A DNA stretch of 64,000 bases from Streptomyces sp. Je 1-332 (GTDB lineage Bacteria; Actinomycetota; Actinomycetes; Streptomycetales; Streptomycetaceae): the NCBI RefSeq assembly GCF_040730185.1, contig NZ_CP160402.1:682001-746000 (forward strand). The letters run 5' to 3'. How positions within the stretch are numbered: the first letter of the stretch is position 1; every line of letters starts with the position of its first letter. The notes beneath the pieces are model-generated. The model was not told the origin of the DNA and did no database searches. It saw only the letters and a program-made list of their open reading frames with translations. Of the stretch, positions 32,180 to 40,518 are shown in pieces. The translations under genes and the position numbers were made by a program.

Positions 32180-33742
32180 ATGAAGGCGCGACGCACCCAA
32201 CTCCCGCCCACGGAGGCCCTGTTGGATCACGCCCTGCCAGCCGATTCCCCGCATGCCGCCTCCCGGCACCCGCCGCCGGGCCCGGCCCCACTCCCCCACC
32301 GTCCGCCCGCCCTGACCACGCTGGCCATGTGCCTGTGCGTGACCCTGGTGATCGGCATGGTCTCCGCCGTCAATCTGGCCATCCCCGACTTGTCGGGAGA
32401 CGCTCTGCGACCCTCGGCCCAAGCCGTGGTGTGGGTCGTGGACGGCTATGTCGTCATCTTCGCTTGCCTGTTGGTGCCCGCCGGCGCGCTCGCCGACCGC
32501 AGAGGCCGCAAGGGAACCCTCATGTGCGGCATGGGGGTCTTCACCCTCGGCGCGGTGATCTGCGCCGCGGCCCCGCATGTCGCCGTACTGATCGCCGGAC
32601 GCATGATCAGCGGCGTCGGCGCGGCCGCCGTGCTGCCCACCACGCTCGCCCTGCTGGTCGAGGGCCTGCCCGACCGGGCCCGGCGCAAGGCCGTCGCCGT
32701 GTGGGCGTCCATGACGGGGCTCGCGGCCGTACTGGGCAACGTGGGCGGCGGCGCCGCCATCGAGTACGGCAGTTGGCGCACCCTCTTCCTCTGCCTGGTC
32801 CCGCTCGCACTGTGCGCCCTGCTCCTGGTGGCCGCGGTGGCCCCCGTCACCGCCCGCCGTCCGAGCCCCGCCGCGCCGCTCGCTGCGGCCCTGCTCACCA
32901 CCGGCTTCCTGGCACTGCTCTACGCGATCGTCGCCGGTCCGCAATCAGGCTGGAGCGACCCGCCGGTGCCGGCCGCCTGCGCTGCGGCGATTGTCCTCCT
33001 CACCGCCTGGGCCCGGCACGAACTGCGCGCCCGCGAACCGCTCCTGGACCCGCGGCTCTTCGCGCGACCCGCCGTGCGGGCGGGGGCGACAGGAATGGCC
33101 GCGCTCTTCGCCGGGATGTTCGGCCTCTTCTACCTCAACGGCCAGTACCTCCAGTACGCCAAGGGGTACGGGCCGCTCGAAGCCGGGCTGCGGTTGTTGC
33201 CCATGGCCGCGGCGCTGCTGGCAGGTCCGCGCCTGGGCCTGTTGATCGAGCGGGTGTGCGGCCGACGCGTCACCGTCCTCCTCGGGATGCTGGTCCTTGC
33301 CGCCGGGCTGTGCGTGGTGTCAGCCGCCGACGCCCGCACTCCGTACGCGCTCTACGCCCTGGGCGCCGGACTCACCGCCCTCGGCTGCGGTACCGCGAGC
33401 CCGTTGCTCTCGCACGCCATGATGAGCGCGCTGCCCGCGGAGAGGGCCGGGACGGGCTCCGCCTTGCAGAGCCTCGCACGGGAGCTGGGCAGCGCCGTCG
33501 GGATCGCCGTCACCGGCACGATCACCACCGCCGTCTTCACCGCTCGCCTCCCCGCACAGCTGTCCGGTGCCGATCGGCCGACGACGGTCGCGGAGGCCGT
33601 GGCCCGCACCTCCGACCCCCGCCTGCACAGGGCGGTCGTCGACGCGTTCACCGCGGGCCTGCACATCGCCACGTCGGCCTTGTCGGCCGCGATCACGCTG
33701 GTCGCGTTCGCCGTCGCCAAGTGGCTTCCGCCGGAGCGGTGA
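32180..33742 (+). CDS. MFS transporter, DHA2 (14-TM) family
   Basis: A 520-residue exporter of the DHA2 type: TLVIGMVSAVNLAIPDLSGD in helix 1, VVWVVDGYVVIFACLLVPAG, ADRRGRKGTLMCGMGVF and AGRMISGVGAAAVLPTTLAL. The motif-C-like region and 14 helices suggest drug or metabolite efflux. ATG 32180 has a weak site; TTG 32222, with GGAGG five bases upstream and in frame, may be the true start, which would remove 14 residues. It follows a GntR/UTRA regulator, which may respond to its substrate. Confidence 0.88.
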   Translation: MKARRTQLPPTEALLDHALPADSPHAASRHPPPGPAPLPHRPPALTTLAMCLCVTLVIGMVSAVNLAIPDLSGDALRPSAQAVVWVVDGYVVIFACLLVPAGALADRRGRKGTLMCGMGVFTLGAVICAAAPHVAVLIAGRMISGVGAAAVLPTTLALLVEGLPDRARRKAVAVWASMTGLAAVLGNVGGGAAIEYGSWRTLFLCLVPLALCALLLVAAVAPVTARRPSPAAPLAAALLTTGFLALLYAIVAGPQSGWSDPPVPAACAAAIVLLTAWARHELRAREPLLDPRLFARPAVRAGATGMAALFAGMFGLFYLNGQYLQYAKGYGPLEAGLRLLPMAAALLAGPRLGLLIERVCGRRVTVLLGMLVLAAGLCVVSAADARTPYALYALGAGLTALGCGTASPLLSHAMMSALPAERAGTGSALQSLARELGSAVGIAVTGTITTAVFTARLPAQLSGADRPTTVAEAVARTSDPRLHRAVVDAFTAGLHIATSALSAAITLVAFAVAKWLPPER

Positions 33743-33777
33743 GCCGGGAGGGGGTGGCCCGGACGAGGACCCGGACC

Positions 33778-33806
33778 CCAGGCCCGGGCGAAGGCCCGGG
33801 GCCTGA
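33778..33806. terminator. Hairpin between convergent MFS and amidohydrolase genes
   Basis: CCAGGCCCGGGC and GGCCCGGGGCCTG pair around GAA (one bulge). It is placed between the two stop codons and can serve both strands. Confidence 0.6.
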
Positions 33807-33819
33807 GCGCCGGCGACGC

Positions 33820-35544
33820 CTACCGCGGCTCCACACGCTGCAGCCCCGCGCGGCGCACCACCTCGGGGCCGACCTTCGCCGCCCGTGCCACCAGCTCGCG
33901 GCCGTCCCAGTCCGGCGGCCAGCCCTCCCACAGGCGCAGCTTGCCGTCGACCACGACGGCGGTGATCTGGTCACGGTTGGCCAGGCGGACGAGTTCCCAC
34001 TCCAGGTCCCAGGAAGGCGTGAGCTCCGGGACGTTGATGTCCACGACGAGGAAGTCGGCGGCCTTTCCCACCGCGATCTCCCCGGTCACCTTGCCGAGAC
34101 CGAGCGCGTCGGCGCTGAGCCATGTCGCGTGCTCCAGCCACAACCGCCCGGCGCCGCACGAGGAATCCCCCGAGGCTATGCCGTACGCGAGCCGCTGAGC
34201 CGTCTCCGCGGCGTCGACGAGACGGAATCCGTCGCCGCGCGTCCCGTCCGTGCCCGTACCGAAGCGCACTCCCATCGCGGCCAGCATGGTGGCGTGCGCG
34301 ACGGCGTTGCCCTTCCAGGCGCTGGCCACGGGGTTGTAGCTGATGGCCGCGCCGGAGTCGGCAAGCATCCGCATCTCGCCGGGCGTGAGCAGGGTGGCAT
34401 GCGAGCCCAGCGTCTGCGGGCCGAGCGCCCCGACATGCCGCAGATACTCGACCGGCCGCCGGCCGACGCTCTTCAACGACCGTTCCACGGAGGCCAGATG
34501 TTCGTTGACGTGGATCTGGAAGACCTCGTGGGCCTCGCGGCACAGGTCCGCCGTCCGCTTTATGATCTTCGCGGACGCGTCCTCGGGCACGGGGATGGCA
34601 AGCGAGGGATGGACCAGCGGATGCCCGTCCCACCGGCCGAGATGTTCCGGCCCGCCCTTCCCGTCGGAAACCACCTTGGACAGGACGCACCGGATGCCGG
34701 CTTCCTCGGTTCCCTTCGCTACCGCGGCCACGTCGACCGGCGCCCGCGTGCCGGCATCGGCGACCGTCGTGAAGCCGCCGCGCAGCGCCTCGAGGGAGGC
34801 CAGCTTCGCCGACACGTAGGCGCTCTCCTCGTCGAGGGCGTGTTCCAGCGGTTCCCATATCGTCTTGAAGATCTCCGAAGGCTGCCCGAACGACTGGGCC
34901 TTGCCGAAACTCTGCGTCAAGTGATGATGCGCGTCGACGAAGCCCGGCATGATCAACTGTCCGTCCAGCCGCACCGGCCGCAGGTCAGGGTTTGCAGCGA
35001 TGAGCTTCTTCGCGGGCCCGACCGCCCGGAACTTCCTGCCGTCGACGAGCACGGCCTGCCCCCGTTTCGGGCCCTGGGGCAACATCAACAGCTCCGGTAC
35101 GAGAAGCTTCCTGGCCCCCTTGAACTGGTCGGCCCGCATCGCACCGGGCGCGTCGGCGTCATCATCCGCGCCCTGCCTCTTCGCGCCCGGCCGTCCGGCG
35201 GCGCGACCGCCGGTTGCCGCGGCGGCGGACCCGGTGGCGGGAGCGCTGATGAGCCCTGCGGCACCCGCGAGCCCGGCCCCGACCAGAAACCTGCGTCTGC
35301 CGGGCCGCTCCCCACGCCCCGCCGTCTCCGTCCCCTGCCCTTCGCCCTGCCCCTGCCCCTGCTCTTCGCCCTGCCCGTGCCCTTCGCCCTGGTCCTGCTC
35401 CGCCGACCGTTCGTTCCGCTGCTCGCTCGCCAACTCACTCGCCCGCTTTCGTACTTCTTCGTACTTCGCATGCCTGCGCGGTTGTTCACTCGCGCACGCC
35501 GAACTCCACGTGCGGACGCCACAGGGGTGCCGTGCGTACGGCAA
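33820..35544 (-). CDS. TAT-exported amidohydrolase (TRZ/ATZ-like deaminase group)
   Basis: A 574-residue protein by the longest reading. The twin-arginine signal is PGRRRFLVGAGLAGAAGLIS, near residue 88. The enzyme part is a metal-dependent amidohydrolase: metal ligands FVDAHHHLTQSF, IHVNEHLASVERS, LGSHATLLTPGE, and the Asp motif GTGTDGTRGDG. It fits the TRZ/ATZ/cytosine-deaminase branch, which releases ammonia or amines from ring compounds. The segment before the signal is unusually long and rich in Gly, Glu and Gln, from a repeat in the DNA, so the real start (TTG 35544 or later) is uncertain. A GlnR-like array lies about 180-240 bases upstream, which would fit a nitrogen-scavenging role. 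Confidence 0.83.
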   Translation of the reverse strand: MPYARHPCGVRTWSSACASEQPRRHAKYEEVRKRASELASEQRNERSAEQDQGEGHGQGEEQGQGQGEGQGTETAGRGERPGRRRFLVGAGLAGAAGLISAPATGSAAAATGGRAAGRPGAKRQGADDDADAPGAMRADQFKGARKLLVPELLMLPQGPKRGQAVLVDGRKFRAVGPAKKLIAANPDLRPVRLDGQLIMPGFVDAHHHLTQSFGKAQSFGQPSEIFKTIWEPLEHALDEESAYVSAKLASLEALRGGFTTVADAGTRAPVDVAAVAKGTEEAGIRCVLSKVVSDGKGGPEHLGRWDGHPLVHPSLAIPVPEDASAKIIKRTADLCREAHEVFQIHVNEHLASVERSLKSVGRRPVEYLRHVGALGPQTLGSHATLLTPGEMRMLADSGAAISYNPVASAWKGNAVAHATMLAAMGVRFGTGTDGTRGDGFRLVDAAETAQRLAYGIASGDSSCGAGRLWLEHATWLSADALGLGKVTGEIAVGKAADFLVVDINVPELTPSWDLEWELVRLANRDQITAVVVDGKLRLWEGWPPDWDGRELVARAAKVGPEVVRRAGLQRVEPR

Positions 35545-35727
35545 AGCCCGATGTCAGCCGTACGCCAGGTCGGTCGTGCGGGGTGGCCCGACCCTAGGAC
35601 TACCGCCGTTCGTGGAACAAGACTTCCGGCATGCGGCATTCACATGCTGAGAAGGCGGGTGGCGCAACCGGCGCCCGCTGGCACTGAAGCCCTGGTCAAG
35701 CCGTACACGCGGACCCGCCGAAGTGGC

Positions 35728-35786
35728 GTAACCTCACGGAAACATGGCGTGGGACGCACGGAAACGTAGCGTGTGACGCACGGGAC
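35728..35786. promoter_or_regulatory. Array of GlnR-like half-sites upstream of the TAT amidohydrolase gene
   Basis: GTAAC (35728), GAAAC (35739), GGGAC (35751), GAAAC (35761), GTGAC (35773) and GGGAC (35782) follow each other at 9-12 base intervals. The first pair matches the Streptomyces GlnR box GTnAC-N6-GAAAC exactly. The site lies between the divergent amidohydrolase and HNH nuclease genes and could control either one. PhoP boxes also use 11-bp repeats and cannot be excluded. Confidence 0.5.
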
Positions 35787-35879
35787 GAGACGTTTCTGCG
35801 GTGAATCTCCTGACCCACCTGGCCGGGTCGCCTGCCGTGCACCACCTGCGGAGATCCGCCGGCCGCTACACCTGTGGGC

Positions 35880-36548
35880 ATGATCAAGAACTTCGCGCGC
35901 GGCCTGGCCGTGCTCTCCCTGTCCTTCGCCCCGCTGGCCGCCCCCGCGCCCGTCCTCGCACAGAACACCGAGGTCACGACGCTGGGCGATGCGGTGCACC
36001 GGCTTCCGGTCGCGGGTGAGCAGCACGAGGGCTACTCCCGCAACCACTTCAAGCACTGGAACGCCGGACTCGACAAGAAGGACGATTGCGACACCCGCTC
36101 GGAAGTGCTCATCGCCGAGGCCGTGGAGGCCCCCGAGGTCGGCGACGACTGTGCGCTGAGCGAGGGCGAGTGGGTGTCGTACTTCGACAACCAGGAGGTG
36201 GAGGACCCGGACAAGCTCGCCGTGCATCACATGGTGCCGCTCGCGGAGGCCTGGGCCTCGGGTGCCGCGGAGTGGAGCCCGGAGCGCCGCGAGGGCTTCG
36301 CCAACGACCAGAGCGCGCCCGCGAGCCTGGTGACCGTCACCGAACGCACCGACCGCTCGAAGGCGGGCCAGGACCCCGCGGGCTGGATGCCGCCGCTGCC
36401 CAGCGCGCACTGCCGCTACCTCTCCGACTGGGTGTCCACGAAACTGCGCTGGGACCTGGCCGCGAACCCGGCCGAGCTGGACGCCATCGCGGTGTTCGCC
36501 GACGGCGAGTGCAAGAACACTTCCGTGATCTACAGGGCTGTCAAGTAG
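35880..36548 (+). CDS. Secreted HNH-type nuclease (DUF1524/GmrSD C-terminal-like)
   Basis: A 222-residue protein. A classical signal peptide (FARGLAVLSLSFAPLAAPAP, cleaved after LAQ) sends it out of the cell. The body is an HNH/DUF1524 nuclease domain: the paired histidines in KLAVHHMVPLAEAWASGA, the Asn/Asp region RREGFANDQSAPASLVTV, and the late AGWMPPLPSAHCRYLSDW segment. Four cysteines could form disulphides. It should degrade DNA in the medium, for food or during programmed death. ATG 35880 is preferred; GTG 35874 is also in frame. Confidence 0.85.
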   Translation: MIKNFARGLAVLSLSFAPLAAPAPVLAQNTEVTTLGDAVHRLPVAGEQHEGYSRNHFKHWNAGLDKKDDCDTRSEVLIAEAVEAPEVGDDCALSEGEWVSYFDNQEVEDPDKLAVHHMVPLAEAWASGAAEWSPERREGFANDQSAPASLVTVTERTDRSKAGQDPAGWMPPLPSAHCRYLSDWVSTKLRWDLAANPAELDAIAVFADGECKNTSVIYRAVK

Positions 36549-36630
36549 TCGCTTTTCTGCCGGACCAGGCCGGGACGGACAGGCCGGCAGGTCACCCTCC
36601 CCCCTGCGGGACCGCGTCCGGTACGGCAGC

Positions 36631-36663
36631 AGGGCCCGGACCGCGCGTCGCGGTCCGGGCCCT
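36631..36663. terminator. Perfect hairpin between nuclease and DUF6243 genes
   Basis: AGGGCCCGGACCGCG pairs with CGCGGTCCGGGCCCT around a short loop, between convergent genes. Confidence 0.75.
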
Positions 36664-36697
36664 GCCCCATACGGTGCCGCATTGCGGCGGCGGTGCG

Positions 36698-36925
36698 TCA
36701 GCTCTGTGCGGAGTCCTCGCTCGCCTGGTCGGCGCTCTCTGCGCCCTCCGTGTCCTCGGCTGCGCCTATCTTCTCGCGCATCTTGCGCACCAGCTCGGCC
36801 TTCTGGTCGGCCGCGCCCTGGCGGTCGAGGTTGCGGTGCGGACCGTTGTTCTGCCGTTCGGTGCGGGACAGCTTCTTGCGCTTGCCGCCGCCCATGCCCA
36901 CGGGGTTGTTGATGTTCTTGCTCAC
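36698..36925 (-). CDS. DUF6243-family small basic protein
   Basis: A 75-residue, highly charged protein: MSKNINNPVGMGGGKRKKLS at the start, then RQNNGPHRNLDRQGAADQKA and a helical Lys/Glu stretch with an acidic tail. It is conserved across Streptomyces as DUF6243, with unknown function. The N-terminal Gly/Lys/Arg region suggests nucleic-acid or ribosome contact, but this is a guess. GGGAGAA precedes the ATG. Confidence 0.85.
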   Translation of the reverse strand: MSKNINNPVGMGGGKRKKLSRTERQNNGPHRNLDRQGAADQKAELVRKMREKIGAAEDTEGAESADQASEDSAQS

Positions 36926-37336
36926 GGGTTCTCCCGGAATGATGTGAAGTGATCTACGGATTCATCGGTGGGGGATGGGCGCGGCGACGTCGAATGACGT
37001 CAGCAGGGGCCCATCACGCTCTCACTCGTAAATCAGCGTCTGGAAGAACATGACCTAGACGTTACCCGGTTCCGTCGGCGCCGCACACCAGGTTTTCCGT
37101 CCGCGGCATGGACCCACCACCGCGGTCGCCGCCCCGAGCTCCGATTCCAGCGGGTCGGGCACGCCGGAGCGCCCCGGGACGCCGGAGCATATCGTTCCGA
37201 AGGACACCGTCATATGCCAGAAGCACCCCCGCGTCGTGTGTTGCCAAATCCCTTACGAGCCCCTCCCGGCTGTGCGAAAGTCATTAGCGGTCCTTCCCGC
37301 CCGTCTGGTCGCACCGCATCCTCAACGGAGCACCTC
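36926..37336. other. Intergenic region upstream of the SpoIIE-type phosphatase
   Basis: About 410 bases between divergent genes. It contains GACGTC-AA-TGACGTC near 36988, and GCATAT at 37187 facing ATATGC at 37212. Promoters for both genes must be here, but no sigma-factor consensus stands out. No gene is evident. Confidence 0.4.
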
Positions 37337-38761
37337 ATGCCGTCCCATGTCTTCGCGGACCGCCCTTCCGCCCAGCCGCCCGAGCGCGGCTCGGTCGAAG
37401 CGCTGATCACGCAGACGCGCCGGCTCCGCGGCGAGGTCGACGCCGTGCGGCGTGATGCCAGGCCCGATCAGAGCGACCCGCAGGGGCGCTGGCAGCGGGC
37501 CCTGTGCGACCTGGCCGTCCACCAGCTCAACGACCTGGACGACCACCTCGCCCAGTTGCGGGACGGTCCCGCGGAACCGGCCGTGCGGCCCGCCGCTCCC
37601 GCCGTTCCGCCACCGCTCGAACCGCAGCGCGGCTCGCTGCTCAGCCGGGTCGGCAGCGCGGAGTGGAACCTCCTGAACGACGAGGCGAGTTGGTCGGGCG
37701 AGCTGTACCAGATCCTCGGGCGGGACTCGGAGGCTCCCCCGCTCTCCCTCGACGAACTGCCCTCCCTGGTGCACGTGGACGACCAGCCGATGCTGACGGC
37801 CATGGTCACGGACTGCCTGATCGACGGAAAACCGATCGACGGCGAGTTCCGTATCGTGCGCCCCGACGGCGGCGTTCGACAGGTGCACATGATGGGCGAG
37901 CCCGTGCTCGCCGCTGATGGCAGCACCGCCTCGATGTGGGCGGTCCTGCGGGACGTCAGCGAACTGCGCCGCAGCCAGCGAGTGGTGCGCGAGACCCGTG
38001 ACTCACTGCAGCGCCAGCGGCACATCGCACAGACGGAGCACCGGCTCGCGGTGGAACTGCAGGAGGCCGTGCTGCCGCCGTGGCGCGGCTCCCTGCGGTT
38101 CCCGCACGGCGGACCCGCGGCGCTCGACCTCGCCGCGCACTACCTCCCCTCCTCGACGAGTTCACTGATCGGCGGCGACTGGTACGACGCGATGGAGCTG
38201 CCCGACGGCCAGTTCCTGCTCAGCGTCGGCGACCTCACGGGACACGGCGTCACCGTCACCTCGGGCATGGCGATGCTGCTCGGCGCCGTGCGCGGCATGG
38301 CGGTCTCCGGCGTGCGCCCCGGCCAACTCATGGCCTGGCTCAACCAGTTACTGGACACCACCGCACAACCGGCCCTCGGCAGCGCCGTCTGCTGCCAGTA
38401 CACCCCCGCTACCCGCACCCTCAGCTGGGCGCAGGCGGGACACCCCGCCCCGCTGCTGTTTCGCGACGGGACGGGGCGCGCGCTGACGCCACCGGGCGGT
38501 GTGATCCTCGGGGCCACCTCCGGAGCCACGTACGAGCAGGCCGAAGAGCAACTCGAGCCCGGCGACCTGTTGTTGCTGCACACCGATGGACTGGTCCCCC
38601 GGCGCACCAGGGACGCGGCCACGAGCCGGATACTCGCGCTCGCGCCGCGCTTCAGGGAGACGCGGGGTGCGCAGGACTGCGTACGGACGGTCGTCGAGGA
38701 GTTCGGCGTGGCCCCGCGTGAGGACGACGCCTGCCTGTTGATCGCGCGGGTCAATTCCTGA
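37337..38761 (+). CDS. PAS-domain PP2C (SpoIIE-type) serine phosphatase; contains a TTA codon
   Basis: A 474-residue signalling phosphatase. Residues 1-90 are helical and charged, about 100-220 form a PAS fold (GELYQILGRDSEAPPLSLDE, IDGEFRIVRPDGGVRQVHM), a coiled linker follows (SQRVVRETRDSLQRQRHI), and the C-terminal 230 residues are a SpoIIE/RsbU phosphatase with the metal Asps in LIGGDWYDAMELPDGQFLL, VGDLTGHGVTV and HTDGLVPRR. Such enzymes dephosphorylate anti-anti-sigma proteins. ATG 37337 follows GGAG. Codon 338 is TTA (38348-38350), so translation should need the bldA tRNA. It lies tail-to-tail with nsdA. Confidence 0.92.
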   Translation: MPSHVFADRPSAQPPERGSVEALITQTRRLRGEVDAVRRDARPDQSDPQGRWQRALCDLAVHQLNDLDDHLAQLRDGPAEPAVRPAAPAVPPPLEPQRGSLLSRVGSAEWNLLNDEASWSGELYQILGRDSEAPPLSLDELPSLVHVDDQPMLTAMVTDCLIDGKPIDGEFRIVRPDGGVRQVHMMGEPVLAADGSTASMWAVLRDVSELRRSQRVVRETRDSLQRQRHIAQTEHRLAVELQEAVLPPWRGSLRFPHGGPAALDLAAHYLPSSTSSLIGGDWYDAMELPDGQFLLSVGDLTGHGVTVTSGMAMLLGAVRGMAVSGVRPGQLMAWLNQLLDTTAQPALGSAVCCQYTPATRTLSWAQAGHPAPLLFRDGTGRALTPPGGVILGATSGATYEQAEEQLEPGDLLLLHTDGLVPRRTRDAATSRILALAPRFRETRGAQDCVRTVVEEFGVAPREDDACLLIARVNS

Positions 38762-38785
38762 CCCGCGCCCGAGCCCTGCCGGGCC

Positions 38786-40285
38786 CTACGCGCGGACCCG
38801 GCTGCCACCTCCGGTCTTGGCCGCCGCCTTGGGGAGCGCCATCTTGATCTCCTCGCGCAGATCCTCGATCTTCGCGTAGCCCGAGTACTGAGCCGTCAGG
38901 CGGTACATCTCGCGCAGTCGGTCCCAGGTGCGGTGCGAGGAGTTCGAGCCCATCGACACCAGCGCCAACCGTGCGTACCGATCGGCCTGTTCGGGGTCGT
39001 CGGCGATGAAGCACGCCGAGGCCAGCGAGATGTAGTCGAAGATCTGCGAGCGGTCGCGGCCCTTGGACCGCAGGTCGATGGCCTCTCTGGCATGGCGCTG
39101 GGCCGTGTTGGCAGCGGACGCGTCGTGGTCGGCGAGGGTGCGGTAGGCCAGGGCCTGCATGCCGTGCATGTCCGCCTCATCGAACATCTGCATCCAACTC
39201 GGCGGTGGCACATCGCCCTTGTCGGAGACGAACAGGTCCTCCGCGATGCCGAGTGTGCGGCGCATCGCCTGCCCCTTGCCCATCGAGGCCTGTGCCCAGG
39301 CCTCGATGGTGTAGAGCATGGCCTGCGTGCGCGGCAGCATCTCCTCGCCCGATCCAGACTGGGCGAGCTTCATCAGGTCCAGTGCGTCGTCGGGACGCCC
39401 GATGTGCACCATCTGGCGCGCGGCCCTGGAAAGGGCCTCACCGGCGCGCGGCCGGTCGCCTCCCTCGCGGGCCGCGTGCGCGGCGATCACGAAGTACTTC
39501 TGTGCCGTGGGCTCCAGGCCGACGTCGTGCGACATCCAGCCCGCCAGGACGGCGAGGTTGGCAGCGACGCCCCACAGGCGGCGCTGGAGGTGGTCGGGGT
39601 GTCGGTAGGCGAGAATGCCGCCCACTTCGTTGAGCTGTCCCACCACGGCCTTGCGCTGCAGCCCGCCGCCGCGGGCCGCGTCCCAGGCCCGGAACACCTC
39701 GACGGAGGTCTCCAGTTCCTCGATCTCCTGCGATCCGATGGGGGCGGCCTCATAGCGGTCGTACCCAGCGGGGTCGGCGTGCAGGGGGTGGTCGGTTCGG
39801 GGAGCGTCGGCAACGAGGGCCGGGTCGGTGTGCAGCCAGTCGTACATGGCGCTGGTGAGTGCGGAGCCGGCGGCGAGCGCGGCACCCGCGCCCACCAAGC
39901 CGCGTCGGTTGAGCATGAGGTCCATTCCCGTGAATTCGGTGAGGACCGCGGCTGTCCGTTCGGGCGCCCACGGCACGCCGTCGGGGTGCTCCACACCACC
40001 GTCGCCACGCCGTTTCCCCACGCGCCCGTGCCGGACCAGACCAAGATCCTCAATGGTCACGACACGGCCGAGACGCTCGGTGAACAGAGCCGCCAGCACG
40101 CGCGGCACGGGATCGCGCGGGATTTCTCCCGTGTCGATCCAACGCCGCACCCGCGAGGTGTCGGTGGCCAGTTGGGGGTGGCCCATGGCCGCCGCCTGCC
40201 GGTTCACCAGTCTCGCGAGTTCCCCCTTGGACCAGCCTGCCAGGCCGAACAGGTCCGAAAGTCGGGTGTTGGGTTGTCCGTTCAC
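38786..40285 (-). CDS. nsdA: NsdA-type negative regulator of differentiation and antibiotic production
   Basis: A 499-residue protein whose beginning (RLSDLFGLAGWSKGELARLV) and length match Streptomyces NsdA. An N-terminal DNA-binding-like region with TSRVRRWIDTGEIPRDPVPR is followed by a linker, a hydrophobic stretch (GAGAALAAGSALTSAM) and a long TPR-like helical part (AAHAAREGGDRPRAGEALSR, AQRHAREAIDLRSKGRD). In S. coelicolor loss of nsdA brings earlier sporulation and more antibiotic. The start is GTG with GGGGG upstream. It shares an upstream region with the divergent phosphotransferase gene. Confidence 0.85.
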   Translation of the reverse strand: MNGQPNTRLSDLFGLAGWSKGELARLVNRQAAAMGHPQLATDTSRVRRWIDTGEIPRDPVPRVLAALFTERLGRVVTIEDLGLVRHGRVGKRRGDGGVEHPDGVPWAPERTAAVLTEFTGMDLMLNRRGLVGAGAALAAGSALTSAMYDWLHTDPALVADAPRTDHPLHADPAGYDRYEAAPIGSQEIEELETSVEVFRAWDAARGGGLQRKAVVGQLNEVGGILAYRHPDHLQRRLWGVAANLAVLAGWMSHDVGLEPTAQKYFVIAAHAAREGGDRPRAGEALSRAARQMVHIGRPDDALDLMKLAQSGSGEEMLPRTQAMLYTIEAWAQASMGKGQAMRRTLGIAEDLFVSDKGDVPPPSWMQMFDEADMHGMQALAYRTLADHDASAANTAQRHAREAIDLRSKGRDRSQIFDYISLASACFIADDPEQADRYARLALVSMGSNSSHRTWDRLREMYRLTAQYSGYAKIEDLREEIKMALPKAAAKTGGGSRVRA

Positions 40286-40347
40286 GTCAAGCCCCCAGGT
40301 TCTCGGCTGAGTTGACAGTAACCCTCTGTCAGTTGCTGAGCGACTAT

Positions 40348-40400
40348 TCGCCAGGGTTCGCCAGGGTGCGCCACATGGTGTGCCAGGGCACGCCGGGTGT
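40348..40400. repeat. 10-bp direct repeats in the nsdA/phosphotransferase intergenic region
   Basis: TCGCCAGGGT occurs twice back-to-back (40348, 40358), followed by degenerate copies GCGCCACATG, GTGCCAGGGC and ACGCCGGGTG. It starts about 60 bases upstream of the nsdA start and spaces at one helical turn, so it could be a multi-subunit operator. Confidence 0.55.
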
Positions 40401-40518
40401 CAGGTAGGAATGCGCCACCCCGACCCGGACCACCGCGGGACATTCCCCAGGGTGTACCTGGGCGGCCGGGGCGGGAGGCGCCGCAATTCGCAGGCACACG
40501 AAGGGATCTGTATCGCCC

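Noticed and set aside
32146..35769. A 1207-residue plus-strand reading frame
   Set aside because: It lies over the MFS gene in another frame and antisense to the amidohydrolase; low-complexity translation only.
35728..35786. PHO box array
   Set aside because: An 11-bp period fits PhoP too, but the pentamers match GTnAC/GAAAC better than the PhoP consensus. Kept only as an alternative.
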